From: Oreohelix idahoensis
Taxonomy: Eukaryota > Mollusca > Gastropoda > Stylommatophora > Oreohelicidae
Direction: 5' to 3'
Length of the DNA: 64,000 bases
Assembly: GCA_024509875.1 (NCBI GenBank)
Contig: JAMPIV010005018.1
Location: forward strand, 868,001-932,000
Shown: piece by piece, positions 40,521 to 52,685 of the stretch
How positions within the stretch are numbered: the stretch's first letter is position 1
Layout of the letters: each line of letters starts with the position of its first letter
Notes under the pieces: generated by a model
Told to the model about the DNA's origin: nothing
The model's database searches: none
Seen by the model: only the letters and a program-made list of their open reading frames with translations
Made by a program: the position numbers and the translations under genes

Positions 40521-43500
40521 CGGTAACACACGTTTGAACAAGTGAAATGGTGAAAGGTAAAATCTGTCCCTGGATTTTAGAAATAATCAATCCAGCCTAT
40601 CGATCACGACTGAGATTTTTAGATCAGACAGTTTCCCTATAAATATATCTATATATATATATTCAACCACTCACATCTACACACACACAGAGATACGTGA
40701 CGACAATTAGACGCACAGACGTGAAAAATATATCTGTGGAATAGGGATCTTTTGAACCGAGCTGACCAACACACGTAGATAAGGTTCATGTAAATTTTAT
40801 TTATCATAAACAAACTACACAACAACAATATTTTTGAATATCAAATCAAATACAATAAAACATAGTTTAATGAATTAATTAAAGAAGTAGACCCACTAAG
40901 TGTACCTCCCTCTGTAGGGACAAAATCTCACAAGGAAAGAAGTTAATTAACCCCACAAGGTCAAAGAATAGCACTAGGGTCTAGGTTTTTCTATACTGTA
41001 AAGAACCGCTTGTCTACGTTATTCTATTTTGAAATAAAGGAACAGTATTAGCAAACCTAAGAAGACAAAAAACAAGAAACAAAACAAAGTGCGTATATTA
41101 GTTATACAATGCAAGAATTATTCATCCCTGTTTTTCTCTCGCTCTGACAAGCATGTGATCACATCCATTCACTCTTGCCTAATCGGTGCTTTCACAACAT
41201 CTGGAACAATCGTAAGTACACACAGCCCATCCAAGGTTGGGTTTTGGCGAAACAAGCTTAGGTTTCTCAAGACTAATTAATATAAATCTTGGGAAACGCT
41301 TAATTCGTTACTATTAGTAGGATGCTGGTTATGTCACTTAAATTTTGTGTCGGTAGGAAATTACTTATAGAGATCTAATGTTCACAGTGTACAGTAGCTT
41401 GGAATATTCGATCGTTAAATAGAAATGTCAGGTAACTAACTCTGTTCAGGATAAATCTTCTTCACAACACAGTTGTTGTTATTCAGGTAATGTCAATGTT
41501 TGATTTGGCCGCCACCACAGGCTGACTGTATATGAACTAGGGAAAAGAAATCTGGATATTCTATAAGTCCAGTTATCATTTATTCTTAATATTCTTGGGC
41601 CGGTACTCTTGGGTCTCTTTCTGTGTGTAAAAACACGAGGCCTGACAAGTCACCTTGAAAACCCGATATTTATATCAGAATGTTCTTTTTGTAAAGTTAT
41701 TCTCAGTTTCATATGTAAGCCGCTGGTAAGGGTTAGGGTTTGACTAAATACTATATAGGGAGAAAAATGCAAATACTTAACATACTATAGCATTACTCAC
41801 AATCATATCCTTACCCTGCGTAACATAGAATATATTTATCCACTTCGGTTATTTAACTTAAATTAGAACTATAAGCTTAGAGCTTGTCTCATTTTTTAAA
41901 TCTTCTGTGAAATTAATTCTAGTCATTTAAAAAAATCAATCATCATGAATTAGAAATAAATACATATTCGTCAATACTCATGAGGCATCGATGCATTTAC
42001 TTAGTTGGTTAAAATATTCTCTAACTGGTTACTAGAAGTTAATAAATATTATATTATAGCTGGAAGAGTTTAGCTAGAAATAATTATTTATTCTGCTATC
42101 CACTGTACCACAGTAAAAGTTCGAGAATTATCAGTGACGGACCTATCTCGTAAATCACTCTGCACAAAAATGTAGAGAAATATAATTGACGATTAAACTA
42201 GTGAAATAACTCAAACTACTAGTATAATAATTACCACAAGCGTAGAAGTAAAACGATTTCCAATCGACAAACTAAGTGATACTACTATTATAAGGGATCT
42301 TTAGAAATCGAAAGCTAGATGTTCTGTGAAATTCTGGCGGTACTGGATAAATTTAGTTACATTTATGGGGTATATATATCTGAAATCAAAGGAGATATTA
42401 CCCTATACACCAAGAACCAGACTCTCTGCCAGGTTTAACAGATCTCGGCTTATACGTAATTCAAAGCCATTCTACACGCAAGAGCCGAAAACACAGGACC
42501 TACGTTCTCGCTTAGATCAGGCATCGGCACTCCGCTAATCAGTGTGAGTTTTCTTCACGTCTCTGCTCACAACATCGAGAGAGAAAAAAAATAATCAATA
42601 CATTTTAGTTCATAAGAGAAATGAAAATACAATCTAATAGTCTCTCTTCCTTGTATAGGCAAACTAGGAAAGATCCCGACAGGGGCAATTTACCCAAAAA
42701 GATCAAAAATAATTAACAATGGGGTAGGGGTATTTCAAGACGGGTAAAGAATTAATCCTTAATGTAACCTATCCTGGGGACACTCAGATTAGTGAGAGAT
42801 AAAATGAAAGATGGTAAATAAGTAGTAACTTAAGAAATAAATTCTTTCATTCAAGACACACATACAGTGAGCTCACTTTCAAATTTGCTTACCCCCTCTG
42901 TTGACGCTGCATATATTCCCTGGAATTAATCACACAGTTATTTAAGACCATTTATAATCCTGTTATTTGTCCAGTTCAGCGCCAGACTCTCCGTTTAGGC
43001 AACTGCTATTTTTCGGGAGTCGCTGAATTGATGCGTTGATTATTTTTGTCCCTGTGTATTCCTCTTCTTACTGCATGTATGGGTTTGGATTAAGTTTATT
43101 CTATGCGGTGGCATTGTCATGAAAATTTATAAGTTAATATAATTCTCTGGTGTGGTCTAGCCTCCAGTGGCTATGATTCTCTCTGCCGTAGTGAAATGTG
43201 TACTAAACAGAATGTTACTGCTAGGCTGCTCTCGGAGGGAAATAGCCGAGTATGACCCGGGAATTCTCTCTGTATAATTCCGTGTTAGGAAAACTTTACT
43301 GACAAATGGTTTTACAATAATTAGTGCCGTAAGTTCTGCCACATCAGGACAGTAATACTTATAGGTATCTAGGTGGAGAAATCTTCTGGAATAGTCCTGT
43401 TCCAGTTAACATTTTAAAAATTTAAATGGAAGGATTCTGTTTATTTAACCACTGTCATGGATGGAGAATGTGGACCGCAAATGGGTCCGAAGCATCAGAA

Positions 43501-44228
43501 TTTTCACCAACAATGTTTGTATGTTGAGGAACATATATTTGGACTGCCATAAGACATCTGGCCATACATCTCTATAAGAACCGCTGGATCGCAAAGGTAT
43601 GATCTATCTATATAAAAGAGAATAGATAACAGGTAATCATACTATAATTATATTCTAACACCCGCGTTTAGGTAAGACCTATAACTCACTCCGGTATTTA
43701 AAATATATATTTAAAAAAAACACCACGCGTCTCTAGCTAATATATCGCTTTAACACTAGAGATGAACACTAGTCACTTCTAATGTACACATGGTGAAAAT
43801 ATAAATAAATGGTATCTCGACAATATTAATCGCCTAGCGTCTTATAATTATTTAAACATCTATTTCCTGGGGAATAACGAGAAATTAAATTACGTTACGG
43901 CTGGAGAAAATTTAGCTTTATGTTTATTTAATACGTTATTCCACAAAGCATAAAAATCACAGTGAAATACAATGAAAAAATTTAACAAGAAAAAGCACTT
44001 AAATTAATATATATATTCTTTACCGCACACAGAAAAACTGAATAATTACCCACTTATTCCAGTATCCGATATGTAAGATGGCTCTCTAAATAGCGCGCAA
44101 GAATTATTCAAGAAATCCTGGAGCGAACTGATAATGAGTTTTAGTAGACTTTACATATATACTGAATTGTCCCGATCTCGTCGAGGTCTTCCAAAACTCA
44201 CACCTCGAACGGATTCTTCTGTCAATTA
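40521..44228. other. AT-rich unassigned region (3.7 kb)
   Basis: No domain recognised in six frames by eye. Two short frames (41089-41280 plus, 42326-42538 plus) lack motifs. A TATATATA run occurs near 40646-40662 and an ACACACACA run near 40681. The DNA continues on the other side of the Chapaev insertion, so 40521-47600 may be one old non-coding repeat block. Confidence 0.35.
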
Positions 44229-46414
44229 CACTGGCTAACAAAAAAAAAATTTTTTTTTCTTTCTCTAACATTTCTATGTTTTTCTGGTTAATTTTAATGC
44301 GCTGTTTTTAAATCTGCAAACTGTTTTTCTCTATCAGGTCGGGATCTCTAGAAATACGCAATTAACGTTTTTTTAACAACGCATACAGTATTACAACATT
44401 ATTCGTACAAGAAGTATTACATTTATGTAGGCTTGAATTTCTTTGCAGTCGACTTTCATCGGTGAATGGCATGTGGTTCATCGCGATGAAGCATCCAACA
44501 ATAATCGACAAGCATGGTCACACTCCACCGTCCATGATAACGTGACTCCATTACGGCGATATCTTGATGGAATCATTCTCCATGTTCATCGCTGACTTCG
44601 CCAAGGTTGTCAAGGAAAAAGTCAAGATGCGAATCGAGCAAATGGATTTTGAGGGACATGTTACAGCCCATAATTCTGTATGCATCTATGCACTGCTTGA
44701 CAATATGCACATAGTCGACAGATTTGTGATTTCCCAGAAAGTTATCGACGATCGATTTGAATGCCATCCATGCGCGAAGTTCACTATCATGTAACAAGTT
44801 CTCGAATTGTTTGTCTGCAATAACTTTCCTAATCTGAGGTCCTACAAAGATACCTTCCTTTATCTTTGCATCGCTAACTTGCGGAAACTTTTCTCGAAGA
44901 TAAGTGAAAGCTTTGCTCGTTTTATCTAACGCTTTTACGAAATTCTTCATGAGCCCCAACTTTATATGTAACGGTGGTAAAATGATGCTGTCTTTGTTAA
45001 CTAATGGCTCGTGTATTACATTTTTATGCCCGAGCTGCATACAATCCCTAATAGGCTACATCTTTCTTGCATAATGTTCCTGTCTATTGCGGCTGTCCCA
45101 ATCACATAGGAAGCAACAAAATTTAGTATACCCAGTCTGCATGCCTGTGAGAATTGCAATGACCTTTAGGTCTCCACAAATCCGCCATTGCTAGTCATTG
45201 TACTTTATGTTTTGTCAAAAGTATAGCCATATTGTCATAAAAATTTCTTTCATATGAACAGAGTAGGCGACTGGAATTGATGAAAATAAATTTCCGTTAT
45301 GCAATAACACGGCTTTTAGACTAGTCTTGGAAGAGTCGATGAAAAGTCGCCATTCGTTGACTATGTTCTCATGACCGAGGTGCACCATTAGACCGTTTAC
45401 ATCTTTGCAATAGCAAATGTCATCATCCATCTCAAAGTATTGAACAAGTTTTCCGTGTCTATGACGAAATTTAGATATCGGAGTATTGGGCGCTAAAAGA
45501 TTCCATTCTTTGAGTCGCGAACCGAGTAATTCCGCTTTTCCTTTGGTAAAAGCGAGATCACGTATTAGATCTGAAAGTTCTGAATGGTTAATTAAGTGAA
45601 CACCATCATTCACCGTTATATAATCCCAGTCAGAATTAGTTTCTAAAGCAGGTAAACTATCACTTTCTGATGGTTCATTCACTTCCAACGGATATTGTTC
45701 TGGTGGAACTGGGATCGGACACGTGATTGGATCATGAGGCACTGGTTTTGAAACCGATTCAATATTTGGATAAACTACAGACTTTCTAGTTTTAAAAGTG
45801 AAACCATGGATATTTGTCAAGCAGAAGTAACAATCAGTAGCGTGATTTGTCGGTTCACGCCTTATTACTGGCACTCCAAAAGGCATCGACTTATGCTTCG
45901 GCGATTTTCGTAACCAACCTGCCAATGTATTTGCACAAGTCGAACAAACTGCATTTGGCTTCCAGGATTTATTTGCATCATCAACTTTGAAATCGAAATA
46001 AAGTTCATATGCTTTCTTTAGTAAAGGTGTAAAGTTTTTCTGGTGAACACGATCGGTAAAATATCCGCACACGTAACAGAACAGATCAGCCGAACTTCTA
46101 CAACTTCTAGAAGCCATATTTCGCTCAGAATTATTTCAAAATACAGTAACTATTTGAAAAATAGCGTAACATATGTCATGCATCTTTTAGCAGTATAAAA
46201 GGTAGAATTATTTTGCATTTTATTAATTTTTAATAAGTTATAGAGTAAAAATGGAACGGAGCAAATAACGGTTTCCCAAAAATATATTTATTCACAAATA
46301 TCTTAAGAACCCGATGTGATAGAGATAAACGGATTTCAAATTTGAAATCAGCGCAAGAAACTGACCTAAGAACACTTATTCTTATATAAGAAAGAAAAAT
46401 GTTGTTTGTCAGTG
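44229..46414 (-). mobile_element. Chapaev-type DNA transposon, copy 2
   Basis: 2186 bp, same ends as copy 1 (CACTGG... / ...CAGTG) and the same 3-bp duplication TTA (44226-44228, 46415-46417). Overall sequence is very close to copy 1. The host sequence here is unassigned AT-rich DNA. Confidence 0.93.
44420..46117 (-). pseudogene. Chapaev transposase copy 2, several lesions
   Basis: Same gene as at 8938-10629, start ATG at 46117. Open pieces 46117-45215 (N-terminal zinc-type Cys pairs CYVC, CSTC, CYFC and the region to 'AYSVHMKE') and 45040-44573 (LPPLHIKLGLMKNF to GEVSDEHGE). Lesions visible against copy 1: a 2-base insertion near 45240, a Tyr to TAG near 45194, a Trp to TAG near 45055, and an Arg to TGA at about 44573. 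The Tyr codon that is a stop in copy 1 is intact here. The C-terminal block after the TGA is still readable down to about 44420. Confidence 0.9.
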
Positions 46415-46417
46415 TTA

Positions 46418-48914
46418 TCTGAATGAAAGCGATTTTTCACAGCTCTACCGATCGCTGATTCGTTCCGGCAGAGAATTCTTTCCCCGCGTAGACGATTCTC
46501 GTTCTGGTGTTAACCAAAGGTGTTACAGAACTCTGCTCACTCTTAGTGACCACAGAAGACGTCGATAACATGACCGTCTGTGCCGCCTCTAGCTCGCCTC
46601 CATGAAGGAATGACAGTAAGAGGTTCGGAGATTGCTAATTATAATGGTTCTTGAGAGAAGACCGTAGGCATGGCTAAATTAAAATTAAGACAGATAGCGA
46701 ATGAGGCCTGGCTTACACGTACTTCAAGTACATGTTAATTAAGAAGCGAGGGAAATCCACGTGGGGCCCACGTTGGCGATTTTGATTTCAACAAAAAGAG
46801 CTGTCCCGGCGAGATTAAAGTGTAGCTTCAATTTTCATCTGTCACACTGCTCCAAATGTTAGTGTAGGGTTGCTGCTGCTTTCGCGTTTCTGAGCGAATT
46901 AGCATAAAACTAACACCAGCGCTTGCTGTAGGGGTTTATGAACATACTATTTTCAGATGTTGAGGTTGCCAGCTTCATACTTAGCAAGGTAAACATGTCA
47001 AATTAACATTTATAAAATAAATGTTAACACTTACCTCAAAGTAACTTTTGGGAACACAATCTCCTGGCACAGTTTGAATAGACACAGCATGTTGATTGCT
47101 TCGAATCACTTGGTCTAGGAAATTTTAGTACTCCTCTTATGACTGGTGATCTGATTCCTTAGGTCTCCAGTCTTTGTATTTAAAAATGCGGGTTTACTTT
47201 TAAGTTTTAAAGTTTCCAAAATACTTCGATCTTGGTCCTTTAAGTTTCCAGTCTTTGTATTTCAAAATGCGGGGTTACTTTTTTAAGTTTTAACTTGCCC
47301 AATTACTTCGATCTGTCACTTACTCGTATAATTTTGGAATACTTAGTCCGATCGTTCTCTGGCTCTGGTGAATTGCTAGCTTGACGTGACAATGCAGTCT
47401 GTTTTGTGATTCCGATTTCGCTAGATTATATTTCAAATTCTCAGTTCAATTCCCGGATTGTGCTTCTGACGAATTTGCCAATGGAAGTCGAAGTCTATTC
47501 TGGCTCTCAGATTAAGCCAACGGTAATCTCTTTAGAACTAAAAGGGTCGGGATGTTAAATCATGATATCCCCGGCATGTTTTAAAATATTACATTTTAAA
47601 ATTACAACGCGTGACCTCTTTCTAATAAGGCTGTAACACTTCCGCTTGCATCTTTATGCAAACACACAAACAAATCTGTTAACTTATTCTTGCCCCAACA
47701 TAATCTCCCCAGACAGGTTATCGGTAATATTGATACCAAGACGGGTCAGCGGAAGAGATTATCGAAAGATCACCAGCGATGGCGTAGATCCCCCAGATAG
47801 ATCTCTAAGACAGACCATATGGCTTTCTTTTCCTCGATCGTTCGCGACCACATTGGGTAAACACTGATCGTCTCAATCAAAGGTGGCTAGATGCCTAAGG
47901 TGATAAACATATTATCCGTTGAAATCAACCTCCATAATAATACAATTCACCTGGTGAAACATAAACAAGTCTGGGAGCGGCTTCAGAGAAAAAAATGTAG
48001 GGCATAAAATATGCCGAATCATGAAGAAATGATGTGATACTACTGGAGAGAACAACACTTATGAAAAGTGCACCCACATAGTAGGACGATGGAAGAGAAA
48101 GAGAAGGGCACCAAAGTACAAGCACAAACCGTTTTGTCACAGTTCTCATGTTTCAGAGTGTTTGAAATAATTCCAACTTATGGGCCTAACACCATATTCC
48201 CAATATGCCCCAACGGACGTGTAACAGGATCATTTACCTCTGTAGCTTTTGTCTCAACCGGTTAATCTGCTGCTCCCTACAGTTCCATAAACAGAGCGGT
48301 GGAACATTCAAAATTAATGATATGTTACTTAATGTTAACTTCATTTCAAAGAAAAGATTGTTTTCCTGTCTTACGCAGTTCACGAAAAGAGTTAATTTTA
48401 GCTAGTGGATTTTCACTTGAAACGTGGATAAAGTACATGTAATACTGAGACTGCAGCTAATTTAAATGCCAGCGGGAGAAGCCTGGTATGAAATTTCCCT
48501 ACTTCAAAAATTCTTTCTGTGTTCGTCCTCCGTTATATGGAGATGTACCTAATCACCCTATATTACATACTGGTATAGACAATTATCAAAATCAGTCCAT
48601 GCAATCTAAGGGTAAGGTAAAGGATCCGGTTACACGCCCATTGAGGCATATTAGAACTATTGTGTTACTGTTATGCCCATATTTTCTTGACTATCAGAGG
48701 TAGGGGTGATGTGGTCAGCATCTTGCAGGCCATGCGATCTAAAGAGAACTGAAAATAGACACAATAATTTGACAAATGTGATGCCACTTTCTCATATCGT
48801 CAGTTGTTCATATTATTTGGAATTGAAAACAATATATATCCTAGCTATAACCCATCAGAGGTTTAATGGCATTTTCTTCTTCATTCATTAAAAAAACAAA
48901 AAGAAACAGATCTA
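46418..48914. other. Unassigned region (2.5 kb)
   Basis: No gene or known element recognised. Near 47130-47340 two neighbouring stretches share TTTAAG(T)TTTTAA(A)GT and CCAGTCTTTGTATTTCAAAATGCGGG-like wording, a local duplication of roughly 90 bp. Small frames have no motifs. Confidence 0.35.
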
Positions 48915-49045
48915 AGTGGGATGAAGACGCCGTTGAAAGACCTTGAACTGGTGGCACGGGACAGGAAGTTGGCATAAATTTGTTGAAGGCCTATGTTCCT
49001 TGGGAAATTGAAAGGTGAAAGAAGAACGATAGAGCGGCGGCTGCA
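48915..49045 (+). pseudogene. RTE/CFDP2-like LINE C-terminal scrap
   Basis: Reads 'LKDLELVARDRKL', then after a one-base shift WHKFVEGLCSLGN. This is the same protein end as LINE4 ('LEIMARDRRTWHAFVEGLCS'). About 130 bp; upstream homology fades quickly. Opposite strand to LINE4. Confidence 0.7.
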
Positions 49046-49251
49046 TTGACGGGTTACCGAATCCCTAAGTAAGCGTTTATTTTCTACACAACTATTCGGT
49101 CCCTGGTGTTCTCTTAAACATTTTTTTTCTTACATGCTCATCTGCCATGTGGTTGTTGTTTGTGTTTTTGTTACACTAGGGCTGCTGAGCTTGTCGCTCT
49201 TTCGCAGACACTGCCAAGTTGAAGAATCCTACATGGTAAACCTAGGCTTTT

Positions 49252-49252
<1 letters not shown>

Positions 49253-49327
<75 letters not shown>
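49253..49327. repeat. (AT)n microsatellite
   Basis: About 37 perfect AT units. Open frames on both strands here (Tyr-Ile repeats) are artefacts. Confidence 0.98.
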
Positions 49328-49330
<3 letters not shown>

Positions 49331-52300
49331 AACATAATTGATCAATTTGTGCTTTATGAAGTGTGTAGAATGTGTTAGAAAACTACGGTGTGTTGCTGGC
49401 GGACTTACAAGCCTGTGTATAATTCTGGAGGCAAAAGCCAGCCTTGTGAAATATTCAAAATAATTGAGAATGATGGCAAAAGTGTGTATGTAGATTAAGA
49501 AAAGCATTTAAAGAATTATTTCTTAATGAAATGGAACACACACCAGGAGCGTAAAGAAGGATGAAAGCGATTGTTTAGCTGGATTGTTTAAGTTATTACT
49601 TTGTGTTTTATACTAGACCTAATCATTGTATGGAGGCAGATCATGGCCGAATCGCTCTAACTAAGGATTTAGAGGAAAATTGTAGTCACAGTGAACGGGA
49701 TGTGGTTATTACTGGTATAAATTGTCCTGTGCATCTGCTAGCACACTGTCTGAAACTGTTTATCATCCCCAACTTTTGTAACAGTGGGATAGTGATGGAC
49801 CATATAGGGGTTACATATTTTGTTTCAGGTTCTATCCTGTAAAACCACACACATTTTAAAGAGTCACCCACTACTGCTGGACCCTTTGGTGCGAGCGCCC
49901 TTGTTGCCTATAGGGCCAGTTACCCAGTATCCACTGCCTGGAAGAACTTCATGTGACTTTTCCTTCCATGTCAGGAGTGTGACAGACTTCTGTACAAGAG
50001 ATAAGTGCCCAAACAAGGCTACTGCTCAGAGTATCCTGATGACACCATATATTAAAAATCAAGATTCTAATAAAGACACATTTTATGATGAAAAGTGTGG
50101 ACTTAGAAATAACCAGGGATAACTACACAGTCATGTGACAGTGAAATAAACTTGTTTGTATTATATAAATATTCTTCCAGCGGAGATAATTAACCAAAGT
50201 GAGAAACATCAACAATCTTAATGTCTTTTGAAACCTTTTGACTAATTTCCAATGTTTATTGATTTAATGTTGTAATTGAATTTGATTTCATTTCAAGCTT
50301 TTCAAACAGAAAAGAGAAACTGTATAAATAAATTGTAAATATTTACCAGCAGACTTACTTAATTATTTAAGTTGAGTTCAAGTTCTTGTTGGTAAATAAT
50401 TTAGTTAATACCCCTAGCAGAGTCAATAATAATAATAATAATAATAATATAATCATAGGATGATCTTGAGAGGGATCCCATAGGGATCTAGGAACATATA
50501 TTATCATCAGACCTAGAAACTTATACAGCTTGATCCTACCTTTGATGTCGAAACACCCTTAATATTTTCAGAAAAAGGGATATTTCTTATAAGACCAGTC
50601 TCTTATCTGGCACTATCCTGGTATCATCTGATACAACTTTTTTTCCAGGATATCTTATACTTTCAATAATATCAACCCTCTCGTGACAGTAACCTAATTT
50701 TCCTGCTCTTAAAATATGCCAGCTAAAAGTGGAATGTTTTACGTTGCAATGGCTTTGCTAGCAGCCTCCAGTCGGGACATACAATAGACCAGTGTTTCTG
50801 ATCCTGTGGAAAACTGGCCACTTCGGGATCCATGAGTGGATTCTAGAGTGTCCGTGAACATAACCTAAAATGTATAATATAAAATGTCTAATCATCCTTT
50901 TATGCGCATTTTTTTCTTCTGGAACTGGTCCATTTGACAATCAAGTAGGGTCCATAGACTTCATAGGACAATCACAGGGGTCCATGGCGCGCGCGCACGC
51001 GCACGCACACACACACACACACGCACGCACGCACACACACACACACAAATTAAAAAAGGTTAAGAAACCTTGCAATAGACGTTCAAGAAAAGGCAGAGGA
51101 AAACACCAAAAGCAACGTGGGAGAGAATGCATGACTGAAATCAGGTCATTATTTTTTTTTTTTTTTTTTGGTCACTGTTTTCATGAATGAAAATTAATCG
51201 TGACAGATTTACACAGGTGGAATCATGATATTGTAACACATTTTTTTTTTGGTACCAACTGATTGCTGTGTTATCGTGTGTGTGTGTTTGTGCCTGTTAT
51301 GCCTTACTCTGACATAATTTAAATCTTGACTATACGATGTTTTACTAAACATACTTTAAGTTTGATACGTCTGATATGTAGGCCCTATCAGTTTTATCAC
51401 ACTTTATTTTTCTTTTAACGAGTGTTGGCGAATTAAGACCCGTCCATCTTTGACACAAAGTTCGTCGATGATATTTGGGGGTACGTCGATATAAAAAGAC
51501 CTTGTGGTCTGGTTTTGTGTTAGTTAAATAAATAAATACATTTTTTAATTAATCCATATTATTTTGTAACAAATATTAATATAGGTATGTAATCCTCTTT
51601 TCAAATTAGTTTTGCACCTTTCAGCAAGGCAGGCTCAGTTGGAACTGAGCAAAAGTTAGGTCGGTTACGTTAGGGTATAGGTTCAAATATAGAAAACCTC
51701 GTCATTTTTCATTTATTTATTTATTTTTGGTGGTAACATCACTTTTTAAACACTTTCGGTAAAATCCAGTTCGTGCTCGAATATCCTAATATAGAAGGTT
51801 TTCTAAAAACACAGCCTGTAACAATAAATTATAAATAGCACGGGGGTAAAGACTAACACACTTGATTTAGTGCATTAGGATCCTCTAGAGAGAGCGAACT
51901 CAGCAAAATAGTATGACAAGATCACCAGTGTGAAACTGATGGAACGAACCAGGGAAATACCAATGGAACCAGAAGAGAGGAAAATATACGCTGACATTGG
52001 AAAGGATACACACTGAGGAAACCAATTAATAGCATTACATGGCAACAATGGCGGATCCAATAGTGTGGAGACTGAATGGAGACTATTGTGGAGAATAGTG
52101 TGGAGAGTGAACAATAGTGTGATCGCCCTTCCCTTGGGACTTTCTTTTCTTCTTCTTCGCCCTGAAAAGGAGGTTGGGTGCGGTGTGCAGTGTCCATTTA
52201 CAGTGAAGCTGCGTTATTTGTGCCTTTCGGCGGACACATTTGACTTCAGCACGGCATTTTTTGGGACCGGAACCTTTATTTCATATCAAACGCCCCATTA

Positions 52301-52685
52301 CTCCCCCCCCCAACCCCCGGCACTGACTTAAATGTAAGTAATCGTCGGGTTAGACGAATTAAATGATGTCTGGTATTGGACAACAGTAAGTACCCTAACG
52401 GTTACGAACGTAGTTTGCAAGTAACTCTACCTGTCGAGACAATGAAAGACAACAAAGGGAACAGCCATACAACAATGAAACAAAAGACTGCGTAAGGCAG
52501 GCGGCACAAGGGGACTTCACTCGAGCCCCAAAAACAGAGAATTTTGTGACAAGAGGCGGAGAATTTCCGTATCGGGAGGCCAAACTCAAATAAAAGATGT
52601 TATGCTATAATATAAAAAATGTATGGATTTTTATCAAATTTTGTCTCTTAGTTGTTGTACCCCACTTGTATGCAATTATGTTATA
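49328..52685. other. Unassigned region with microsatellites
   Basis: Includes (AAT)n at about 50427-50449, a GC/AC dinucleotide tract at about 50984-51047, T runs at 51149-51171 and 51240-51250, and a C9 run near 52304. A plus-strand frame at 49820-50122 is about 100 residues long with no recognised motif; it follows a TTTCAG and could be an exon, without other support. Confidence 0.4.

Noticed and set aside
49134..49507. Frames ending or starting in long Tyr-Ile runs.
   Set aside because: They are the (AT)n microsatellite translated.
49820..50122. 100-residue plus-strand frame after a TTTCAG.
   Set aside because: No motif or second exon found; kept only as a note in the spacer entry.
50870..51190. 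Frame with alternating Ala-His/Thr-His runs.
   Set aside because: Translation of a GC/AC dinucleotide tract.
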